A DNA stretch of 22,312 nucleotides from positions 1-22,312 of the forward strand of contig DASUMP010000102.1 in NCBI GenBank assembly GCA_036277635.1, in the 5' to 3' direction. The position numbers and the translations under genes were made by a program. The stretch is from DASUMP01 sp036277635 (GTDB lineage Bacteria > Actinomycetota > Acidimicrobiia > IMCC26256 > PALSA-610). Position 1 is the first letter of the stretch. Each line of letters starts with the position of its first letter. Below, piece after piece: positions 6,872 to 13,564 of the stretch. Under the pieces are notes generated by a model. That model was given only the letters and a program-made list of their open reading frames with translations. It ran no database searches and was not told where the DNA came from.

Positions 6872-7573
6872 TCATCCTCCCAGATACGCGGCGGACAGCT
6901 CGGTCTCCAGCTCGTCCGGCCGTCCGACGCGCACGATCTGACCGTGGACCATGATGGCCGCGTAGTCGGCGACCCCGAGCACCGTGCGGGCGAATTGCTC
7001 GACGACCAGGATCGACACGCCCTCACGGGCGACCTGCGCGACCATCTCGTACAGCTCTTCGACGATGATCGGCGCCAACCCCATCGACAGCTCGTCGAGC
7101 AGGAGCAACGCCGGGTCGGTCGCGAGGCCGCGCGCCATCGCCAGCATCTGCTGCTCGCCGCCGGACAACGTCCCTGCGAGCTGCCGACGCCGCTCGCGCA
7201 GTCGCGGGAACCGGGCGAACGCGATCTCTTCGAGCGTCGCGAGTGGCGTGCCCGTGTACGTGGCCATGCGCAGGTTCTCGCGCACCGTGAGGTTGGGGAA
7301 GATCCCCTTGCCCTCCGGGACGAGGCAGAGCCCCGCGCGCGCGAGGTCGTCGGGGCGCGCGCCGTTCACTCGCCGTCCGGCGACGAGCACGTCGCCGCCC
7401 GACGGAACGTGCAGACCGGCTGCGACGCGAAGCGTCGTCGTCTTGCCGGCGCCGTTGGGACCGAGCAGTGCGACGACACTCGCAGGCGGCACGACGAGGT
7501 CGACGCCGTGGAGCACCTCGATCTGTTCGTAGGCCGCACGCACGCCGCGCAGCTCGAGGAGCGCACGGGTCAC
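6872..7573 (-). CDS. livF: HAAT-family ABC transporter ATP-binding protein (LivF-like)
   Basis: Predicted 233 aa ATPase of a branched-chain amino acid/amide-type uptake system. Walker A GPNGAGKT is at residues 38-45, followed by the LivF-typical GLCLVPEGKGIFPNLTVRENL region, the canonical signature LSGGEQQML, Walker B LLLLDELSMGLAP and the switch region VVEQ. LivF proteins are usually about 235 aa, so it is full length. The GTG start at 7573 overlaps the LivG stop as GTGA, indicating translational coupling and matched production of the two ATPases. The symbol denotes family position; the transported substrate is not known to be an amino acid. Confidence 0.95.
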   Translation of the reverse strand: MTRALLELRGVRAAYEQIEVLHGVDLVVPPASVVALLGPNGAGKTTTLRVAAGLHVPSGGDVLVAGRRVNGARPDDLARAGLCLVPEGKGIFPNLTVRENLRMATYTGTPLATLEEIAFARFPRLRERRRQLAGTLSGGEQQMLAMARGLATDPALLLLDELSMGLAPIIVEELYEMVAQVAREGVSILVVEQFARTVLGVADYAAIMVHGQIVRVGRPDELETELSAAYLGG

Positions 7574-8304
7574 GAGGCGGTCCTCGTCGTGCCGAGGTAC
7601 GCGACGAGGACGGCCTCGTTCGATCGCACCTCGTCGGGCGTGCCGCTCGCGATGATCTGTCCGAAGTCGAGGACGTGGATCACGTCGCAGACCGCCATCA
7701 CGAGCTGTACATCGTGTTCGACGAGCACCACCGTCATCCCCTCGCGGGCGAGTTCGCGCAACAGCATGGCGAACCGTTCGGTCTCCTGTTCGGTCTGACC
7801 CGACGCCGGTTCGTCGAGGAGCAACACGGTCGGACGGGTCGCGAGCGCGCGTCCGAGCTCGACCAGACGCGCCTGACCGGTCGGGAGCGCGTCGACGCGG
7901 ACGTCGGCGAGCTCGCTCAATCCGATTCGGTCGACCACCGCGTCGACGACGTCGTCGACGCGGCCGCTGTCGCGCGCCCAGCTCCGGCGCGTTTCCGCCG
8001 CGACCGCGATGTTCTCGCGCACCGTCATCACCGAGAACAGCTCGAGACGCTGGAAGGTGCGCGCCAGCCCGCGGCGGGCGCGGCGGTACGGCGGTTGACG
8101 GGTCACGTCGACACCGTCGAGCACGACGGATCCGGAGTCGGGGGTGAGCAACCCGGTGACGACGTTGAAGAGCGTCGTCTTGCCGGCGCCGTTCGGGCCG
8201 ATCAGTCCGGTGACGTGGCCCGGTTCGGCGTTCAGGGACACGTCATCCACGGCGACGTTCCCGCCGAAGCGGACGACGACGTCGGTGACCTCAAGCGCGG
8301 GCAT
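7570..8304 (-). CDS. livG: HAAT-family ABC transporter ATP-binding protein (LivG-like)
   Basis: Predicted 244 aa. Walker A GPNGAGKT is at residues 36-43; GLARTFQRLELFSVMTVREN is the LivG-type Q-loop region; Walker B is VLLLDEPASG; the switch His lies in LVEHDVQLVM. The ABC signature is LPTGQ (residues 140-144) in place of LSGGQ or the common LivG AYGQQ; variants of this sort occur in actinobacterial LivG relatives. The first codons overlap the end of the permease gene by 14 bp and its stop overlaps the LivF start, so the four transporter genes are tightly coupled. It would form a heterodimer with the LivF-like ATPase. Confidence 0.95.
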   Translation of the reverse strand: MPALEVTDVVVRFGGNVAVDDVSLNAEPGHVTGLIGPNGAGKTTLFNVVTGLLTPDSGSVVLDGVDVTRQPPYRRARRGLARTFQRLELFSVMTVRENIAVAAETRRSWARDSGRVDDVVDAVVDRIGLSELADVRVDALPTGQARLVELGRALATRPTVLLLDEPASGQTEQETERFAMLLRELAREGMTVVLVEHDVQLVMAVCDVIHVLDFGQIIASGTPDEVRSNEAVLVAYLGTTRTAS

Positions 8305-10477
8305 CGGCGATCTCCGGCAGGGCGAGGGCCTCGTCCATCGCCCGCACGTCGTCGTCGGTGAACGGACGCACGATGCCGACCCATTCGAGTGGCACGACTT
8401 CGGTTGCGGTCGGCGTGGGCAACGGCTCGTGGGCGGTGATGCGGCGCCGCTCGAGCACGTCGCCGATCAGCGGCCCGGTGACCAGCGCGCCGATCGCGAG
8501 CACGACGGTGGGCCAGTTCTCGATGATCTCCGCCCCGCGCAGCACGGTGATGATCGCGAGCTCGCCCGCGAAGATGGTCAGCGCGAGGCGCGACGCGCGC
8601 AGAGGAGCGAAGCCCTCTCGCATCTGGCTGACGGCGCCGTTGGGATTGCGTCCGAGTCCGATGCCGACCAGCCCGGGGGTCACGAGCAGGACGTTCTTCA
8701 AGGAGGGGAGCAGCGTCGGGAGCACCGTGAGCGTGGCGAGTGAGATCCCGGCGAACAGCGCTCCACCGACGGCACCGACGCCACCGACGACCGTCAGCAT
8801 GAAGACCGGGAGGCCGTTGATGAACGAGAAGTTCTCCGGGTTGATCGACTGCAGCATCCCGCCGTACAGCGCGCCGCCGACCCCCGCGATCGCGGCCGAG
8901 AGCGAGAACACGGTGAGCTTGGTCAGCGTGAGGTTCATGCCGAGCGTCGCGCAGGCGGCCTCGCTGTCTTTCATCGCGAGCAACCGGCGGCCGAACGCGC
9001 TGCGTCGGATCGCGACGACGAGAACCGCGAGCAGCGAGAACACGATCGACACGAGGATGGCCTGACCACGCGGGCTGTTGAATTCGATCCCGAAGAGCTC
9101 GAGACGATCGACGCTGGTGGATCCCTGTTCGAACAGGTTCACGCGGAACAGCCCGAACACCTCGAACGCGGGGAGCCGGAACACCCACCGTTCGAGGGCG
9201 ACGGCGAACGACGCGGTCGCGAGCGCGAGATAGATGCCCGAGAGGCGGAGCGCCGGGAGCGCGATCACCGCGCCCACCGCTCCCGCGACGACGGCGGCCG
9301 CGACGATGCCGAGCGGGTTGCCGCCGTCGCCGACCTGCGCCATCGTCACCGCGCCGATGCCGGCGAAGCTCAGCTGCGCGAGCGACACCTGGCCGCCGAA
9401 ACCGAGCAAGGGAACGAGGGACAACGCGATGATGCCGAACGCGAAGACCTCCGCGATGTCGAGCTGGTGCGAACGGGTGGCGAACGCCGACATGACTGCG
9501 GTGCCGCCGACCAGGACGGCCGCCATCACCCACGCGCCGCGCAACGACGGGTTCGGTGACTGCTCACGCTGGCGCACCGCGCCGTGGCCCTTGAGGCGCG
9601 GGTTGGGGATGACGAGCAACACGATGAACAGGATGATCACGGGGATCGCGGACGCGAACGTCGCGAGGTAGTCGCTCGACAGCAACGAGACGTCGTTGCG
9701 ATACCCCTGCCAATACGACTCGGCGAGCCCGATGATCACCGCGCCGAGGAACGTGAGCGGCAGGCTGCGCAGTCGTCCGATCAGTGCCGCGGCGTAGGCG
9801 TTGACGATCAGGAGCGACAGCACGCCGGCTTCGAGCGCGAGCGTGCCGATGAACAAGATCCCGCTCAGCGCGGCGAGCGAGCACCCGATCGCCCACGCGA
9901 GCGTGGCGACGAGATCGGAGCGCGCACCGTTCAATGCCGTGAGCGACCGATCGTCGACCGTCGCGCGCATCGCGATGCCCGGACGCGACCGGTACAGCAG
10001 GAGCCGGAGTCCGATCGCGACCACGATCGCGATGATCACCGTCGTCGCCTCGTGCCAGGTGACCGCGACATCGAAGAGTTCGAAGCGCTTCCCCTCGAAG
10101 AACTTCGCGGTCGAGCGTTGGACGCCCGGTTCCCAGACCCAGTTGGCGAGGCCCACGAGCGCGGCGAGCAGGCTGATCGACACGACCAGCTTCGTGCCTT
10201 CGCTCGTGCCTTCGAGGTTCCGCATGATCACGACCTCGAGCAGCACGCCGAGCAGCGGTGCGACGACTCCGATGATGACGATCAACGAGACCCAGGTGGG
10301 CCAACCCCAATCGAAGTGCACCTGCCAGTACGCGAACGCGCAGACCATGCCGATCGCGCCGTGGGCGAAGTTGAAGATGCCCGTCGTGGTGTACGTGAGC
10401 ACCAGTCCGCTGGCCGCGACGGCGTAGATCGCCGCCGTGCTCAGCCCGGTGATCGTGAAGATGAGGAACTTGTCCAC
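8291..10477 (-). CDS. Fused HAAT permease, LivH-LivM in one polypeptide
   Basis: Predicted 728 aa, the sum of the two separate permeases. Residues 1 to about 300 are LivH-like (TGLSTAAIYAVAASGLVLTY, then GIFNFAHGAIGM); after a short hydrophilic linker near KGHGAVRQREQSPN, residues from about 315 to 640 are LivM-like (ISLATLTVLP, FGRRLLAMKDSEAACATLGM, and GGQVSLAQLSFAGIGAV). The coupling-helix motif (SRPGIAMRATVDDRSLTAL and the KDSEAA stretch) is present in both halves. A further ~100 residues add apparent hydrophobic helices (LALTIFAGELAIITVL, VVLAIGALVTGPLIG) and a soluble acidic tail ending FTDDDVRAMDEALALPE. The start is GTG at 10477, 18 bases after the binding-protein gene, with no strong ribosome site. 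Confidence 0.93.
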   Translation of the reverse strand: MDKFLIFTITGLSTAAIYAVAASGLVLTYTTTGIFNFAHGAIGMVCAFAYWQVHFDWGWPTWVSLIVIIGVVAPLLGVLLEVVIMRNLEGTSEGTKLVVSISLLAALVGLANWVWEPGVQRSTAKFFEGKRFELFDVAVTWHEATTVIIAIVVAIGLRLLLYRSRPGIAMRATVDDRSLTALNGARSDLVATLAWAIGCSLAALSGILFIGTLALEAGVLSLLIVNAYAAALIGRLRSLPLTFLGAVIIGLAESYWQGYRNDVSLLSSDYLATFASAIPVIILFIVLLVIPNPRLKGHGAVRQREQSPNPSLRGAWVMAAVLVGGTAVMSAFATRSHQLDIAEVFAFGIIALSLVPLLGFGGQVSLAQLSFAGIGAVTMAQVGDGGNPLGIVAAAVVAGAVGAVIALPALRLSGIYLALATASFAVALERWVFRLPAFEVFGLFRVNLFEQGSTSVDRLELFGIEFNSPRGQAILVSIVFSLLAVLVVAIRRSAFGRRLLAMKDSEAACATLGMNLTLTKLTVFSLSAAIAGVGGALYGGMLQSINPENFSFINGLPVFMLTVVGGVGAVGGALFAGISLATLTVLPTLLPSLKNVLLVTPGLVGIGLGRNPNGAVSQMREGFAPLRASRLALTIFAGELAIITVLRGAEIIENWPTVVLAIGALVTGPLIGDVLERRRITAHEPLPTPTATEVVPLEWVGIVRPFTDDDVRAMDEALALPEIADARA

Positions 10478-10488
10478 GGCGTCACGCC

Positions 10489-10506
10489 GCGCCGCTCAAG
10501 CGGCGC
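10489..10506 (-). other. Hairpin between binding-protein and permease genes
   Basis: A perfect 7-bp stem (GCGCCGC / GCGGCGC) encloses a four-base loop, and the TGA stop of the binding-protein gene begins within the loop on the minus strand. There is no T-run, so it is more likely an mRNA stability or attenuation element than a full terminator. Such a structure would give more binding protein than permease. Confidence 0.55.
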
Positions 10507-11917
10507 AGTTCGACGGCTTGGGGTCGTCGGCGTACGCCGGGTTGGGGCACGTCGCTCCTTCGCCGTAGTCGCCCGTGAGCTCGAGCTTCGTGTCTCCGCT
10601 GCACGCGTACACGCCGTCGGTCGCGTCGATGTCGGGGAGGACGAAGCCGTCGGGCGTCCCCTCGTAGAGCACGAAGCACTCGCCCGCGTTCTTCCCGCCG
10701 ACGTCCTGGGGCGCGTGCAACCCACCACCCGTCCAGTCGGTGAAGCCGCCGAGCTCCTCCCACACGCAGTCACGCGTGAGGTCGGCACCGCACTCCTTCG
10801 CGGCGGCGGCGAACAGCAGCCACGACGAGAAGCCCTGGATGCCGAGGTTCGCGATCTTCCCGTCGGGGGCGTACTCGCCCATGATGTCGAGGAACTGCTG
10901 AGTGGCGGGGTTCTCGGCCGCGAGCGTCTCGTCGAGGAACGGGTGGAACACGCCCCGGACGAAGACGTTGTTGACCGCAGCACCGCCTTCGGTGATGAGC
11001 AGGCTGTCGTAGTGGTTCGCGTCGCTGCGCACCCACTGCGGTTCGTAACCGATGTCGGCCATCGCCTTCAGCAGCGCGGCCTGGTTCACCGGCTCCCCGA
11101 CGTAGACCAGTCCTTCGACGCCGGCCGCGCGCATCGCTTCGGCCATCGGCCGCCACGTCGGCTCGCCGGCGGGGTTGTACTGCTCGTTGTAGACGACGTT
11201 CCAGCCGAGCTGCTCGATGCCTTCCTGGTACCGGCGAGCGACGGTGACGGTCGTCTCGAGCGAGCCGGTGAAGATCCCGACGTTGTCGACCGACTCGGGG
11301 AACTGCTCTTCGATCCATCGCAGGTCGCCGACCGGCAGCTGCTCGACCGGGTTCGGCACCGGCTGGTACGTGAGGTCGGCTTCGCTCGCGACCGCAGTGA
11401 CGACATAGCCCGCGATCGTCGGCAGGCCGCACGCGAGACGGTCTTCCTGGCCGGTGTCGTCGAACACCGCGCCGCCGCCGACCATCATGAAGTCGCCCTC
11501 GTCGCAGGCCTCGATGACCCGGTTCTTGTACTCGACGAGCGCCGCGTCGCGGAGCTTGAGATCGATCGTGCGACCGTTGATGCCGCCGGCGTCGTTGCAC
11601 CACGCCGCGAACGCCTCGGCGGTGTCGAAGAGCTCCTGGTTGAGCCCGGGACGCCCCGCGAAACCGGGGTCGGAGAACGTGGAGATCTGGATCGACTCGG
11701 CGGTCACGCCGGTGTCGGTGTCGGCGAGCGTCGCGTCGTCGGGAGCGGGTCCGCACAGCTCGCCGAGGTCGCCGAACGCACCGGGGGCGTCGCTCGGCGC
11801 GGCGGTCGTGGTGGTGTCGCCGTCGTCGTCGGCCGGTGTGGTCTCGTCGTCGCGGCCGCACGCGGCGAGGACGAGTGCGAGCGCTACGACGAACGCCAAC
11901 GAGCGGAATCCCCTCAC
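10496..11917 (-). CDS. HAAT-type ABC transporter substrate-binding lipoprotein (LivK-like)
   Basis: Predicted 473 aa. A lipoprotein signal peptide ends in the lipobox LAAC with Cys20 as the lipid-anchored residue. A Thr/Asp/Ala-rich linker follows, then a type I periplasmic-binding-protein fold: ITxSTFSDPG-like first strand (ESIQISTFSDPG), WCNDAGGINGRTIDLKLRD, VEACDEGDFMMVGGGAVFDD and GLVYVGEPVNQAALLKAM. Cysteines near the C-terminus (YACSGD, ATCPNP, SNCAA) could form disulfides. Two adjacent GTG codons (11920, 11917) follow a GGGGGG ribosome site; the second is preferred for spacing. The protein would capture the substrate outside the membrane. It is larger than classical LivK (about 370 aa), suggesting a ligand other than a small amino acid. 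Confidence 0.93.
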   Translation of the reverse strand: MRGFRSLAFVVALALVLAACGRDDETTPADDDGDTTTTAAPSDAPGAFGDLGELCGPAPDDATLADTDTGVTAESIQISTFSDPGFAGRPGLNQELFDTAEAFAAWCNDAGGINGRTIDLKLRDAALVEYKNRVIEACDEGDFMMVGGGAVFDDTGQEDRLACGLPTIAGYVVTAVASEADLTYQPVPNPVEQLPVGDLRWIEEQFPESVDNVGIFTGSLETTVTVARRYQEGIEQLGWNVVYNEQYNPAGEPTWRPMAEAMRAAGVEGLVYVGEPVNQAALLKAMADIGYEPQWVRSDANHYDSLLITEGGAAVNNVFVRGVFHPFLDETLAAENPATQQFLDIMGEYAPDGKIANLGIQGFSSWLLFAAAAKECGADLTRDCVWEELGGFTDWTGGGLHAPQDVGGKNAGECFVLYEGTPDGFVLPDIDATDGVYACSGDTKLELTGDYGEGATCPNPAYADDPKPSNCAA

Positions 11918-11939
11918 CACGTCCCCCCTTTGTGTGCCG

Positions 11940-11958
11940 ACCTGATGCACCGTCAGAT
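11940..11958. promoter_or_regulatory. Putative operator, imperfect 19-bp inverted repeat
   Basis: ACCTGATGCACCGTCAGAT matches the perfect palindrome at 19289-19307 in 16 of 19 positions, including the whole CACCGTCAGAT half. It sits about 20 bases before the binding-protein start, where the -10 and transcription start of the transporter operon should lie. The size and spacing (7-bp arms, 5-bp centre) fit a TetR-type or similar dimeric repressor. The regulator is not in the window. Confidence 0.55.
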
Positions 11959-12024
11959 TCTGTGCGGCGTGACTCTGCCCGCTCGCGGCCGCGTACGCAA
12001 GCCACCGCGTGGGATCGTTCTCCG

Positions 12025-12306
12025 ATGGAGATCACCACGTTCCAAGAGCTGATGGCCCGCACCTACGGCGACAAGGACCGGGCCCGGGGGGTACCCGCGA
12101 CCATCGCCTGGTTGGCGGAGGAGGTCGGCGAGTTCGCACGCGCGGCGCGCAAGGGCGACCGCGACGAGCAGCTGCACGAGCTCGGTGACGTGCTCGCGTG
12201 GCTCGCCTCGCTCGCGTCGCAGCTCGGCCTGTCGCTCGAGGAGGCCGCGGCGCGCTACGAGGACGGCTGCCCGCGCTGCGGGGCGCTGCCGTGCGCCTGC
12301 CCCTGA
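12025..12306 (+). CDS. MazG-like nucleotide pyrophosphohydrolase
   Basis: Predicted 93 aa. It carries the single MazG-type metal-binding pattern: Glu32/Glu33 and Glu36 in LAEEVGEF, then Glu52 and Asp55 in ELGDVLA, which coordinate magnesium for hydrolysis of NTPs or related nucleotides to the monophosphate and pyrophosphate. The C-terminus is CPRCGALPCACP with Cys82, Cys85, Cys90 and Cys92, a knuckle that probably binds zinc; similar tails occur in some small archaeal and actinobacterial MazG-like proteins. The ATG lacks a ribosome site, and a weak -10-like GATCGT ends six bases before it, so it may be leaderless. It is divergent from the transporter operon. Confidence 0.88.
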   Translation: MEITTFQELMARTYGDKDRARGVPATIAWLAEEVGEFARAARKGDRDEQLHELGDVLAWLASLASQLGLSLEEAAARYEDGCPRCGALPCACP

Positions 12307-12347
12307 CCGCCCGGCGGGTCGACACTCGGTGGACGCGTCGGGAAGGA

Positions 12348-12361
12348 TGGAACACGTTCTA
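12348..12361. promoter_or_regulatory. KstR-box-like palindrome
   Basis: TGGAACACGTTCTA fits the KstR operator consensus TnnAACnnGTTnnA described for the cholesterol-catabolism repressor of mycobacteria, at every defined position, and the arms TGGAAC/GTTCTA pair at 5 of 6 bases. It lies 14 bases before the ATG of the FadE29-like gene and just downstream of a possible -10 (AAGGAT, 12343-12348), so a bound repressor would block initiation. Whether a KstR orthologue exists in this organism cannot be seen. Confidence 0.55.
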
Positions 12362-12375
12362 CGAGAGGGGCGGAC

Positions 12376-13554
12376 ATGTACGTCGGCTACACGAAGGAGC
12401 ACGAGGCGCTGCGCGACGAGCTGCGCGCCTACTACGAGAAGCTCCTGACGCCTGAAGCGGAAGAGGAGATCCGCAAAGGCGAAGGTGTCGGCGAGATGTC
12501 GAAGCAGCTGTTCAAGCAGATGTCGGCCGACGGCTGGGTCGGGCTCGGCTGGCCGGTCGAGTACGGCGGCAAGGGCGCGACGCCGATCGAACAGTTCGTG
12601 TTCTTCGACGAGTCGATGCGCGCCGGTGCGCCGGTGCCGATGCTCACGATCAACTCGGTCGCTCCGACGATCATGCGGTACGGCAGCGACGAGCAGAAGG
12701 CGTACTACCTGCCGAAGATCCTCGCGGGAGAGATCCACTTCGCGATCGGGTACACCGAACCGGATTCCGGCACCGATCTCGCGTCGCTGAAGACGCGCGC
12801 GGTGCGCGACGGCGACGAGTACGTGATCAACGGCCAGAAGATCTTCACGAGCCTCGCGACCGGCTCCGACTACATCTGGCTTGCGGTGCGCACCGATCCG
12901 GAGGCCCCGAAGCACAAGGGCATCTCGATCATCATCGTGCCGACCGACACGCCGGGGTTCAGCGTCGAGCCGATCGAGAACTTCGGCGGCCTGAACACCA
13001 ACATGACCTACTACGAGGACGTGCGCGTGCCGGTGGGCAACCTCGTCGGCGGCGAGAACAAGGGCTGGCACCTGATCACGAACCAGCTCAACCACGAGCG
13101 CGTGACGTTGTGCTCGTCGGGGATCATCGACCGCCAGCTGCACGACGTGCGCGCGTGGGCGCAGGAGACGCGGCTCCCCGACGGCCGGCGCGTGATCGAC
13201 CAGGAATGGGTGCAGGTCAACCTGGCGCGCGTGCACGCGAAGCTCGAGTTCCTCAAGCTGGCCAACTGGCGGATCGCGTGGGACGCGACCCTCGGCAACC
13301 AGCTCCAGCCGGCCGACGCGTCGGCCATCAAGGTGTTCGGCACCGAGTTCTACATGGAAGCCGCGCGCCTCCTCCTCGAGGTCATGGGCGCATCGGCGCC
13401 GCTCCGCCGCAACTCGCCCGGCGCGTTGCTGAAGGGTCGCGTCGAGGCACTGGTGCGCTCGATGCACATCCTCACCTTCGGTGGCGGCGTCAACGAGATG
13501 CAACGCGACCTCATCGCCATGTTCGGGCTGAACATGCCCGTCGCCCCCCGGTAA
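12376..13554 (+). CDS. Acyl-CoA dehydrogenase, FadE29/ChsE2-like catalytic subunit
   Basis: Predicted 392 aa. Segments such as HFAIGYTEPDSGTDLASLKT, the GQKIFT strand, KHKGISIIIV, and FGGGVNEMQRDLIA near the C-terminus are close to what I recall of Mycobacterium tuberculosis FadE29 (ChsE2). That protein pairs with FadE28 (ChsE1) in an alpha2beta2 enzyme dehydrogenating the shortened cholesterol side chain CoA ester. Glu241 in LNHERVTL is at the position of the catalytic base of isovaleryl-CoA-type enzymes; the medium-chain-type Glu is replaced by Gly. The ATG has a GAGAGGGG ribosome site. The gene is followed after 10 bp by the FadE28-like partner and preceded by the KstR-box-like palindrome. 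The substrate assignment is inference; a branched or cyclic acyl-CoA would also fit. Confidence 0.93.
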   Translation: MYVGYTKEHEALRDELRAYYEKLLTPEAEEEIRKGEGVGEMSKQLFKQMSADGWVGLGWPVEYGGKGATPIEQFVFFDESMRAGAPVPMLTINSVAPTIMRYGSDEQKAYYLPKILAGEIHFAIGYTEPDSGTDLASLKTRAVRDGDEYVINGQKIFTSLATGSDYIWLAVRTDPEAPKHKGISIIIVPTDTPGFSVEPIENFGGLNTNMTYYEDVRVPVGNLVGGENKGWHLITNQLNHERVTLCSSGIIDRQLHDVRAWAQETRLPDGRRVIDQEWVQVNLARVHAKLEFLKLANWRIAWDATLGNQLQPADASAIKVFGTEFYMEAARLLLEVMGASAPLRRNSPGALLKGRVEALVRSMHILTFGGGVNEMQRDLIAMFGLNMPVAPR

Positions 13555-13564
13555 AGGAGCTCCG

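Noticed and set aside
9584..12052. An 822-codon open frame on the plus strand
   Set aside because: It is antisense to the permease and binding-protein genes, which have clear domains; its translation is Arg/Glu/Asp-rich without domains, as expected from GC-rich antisense.
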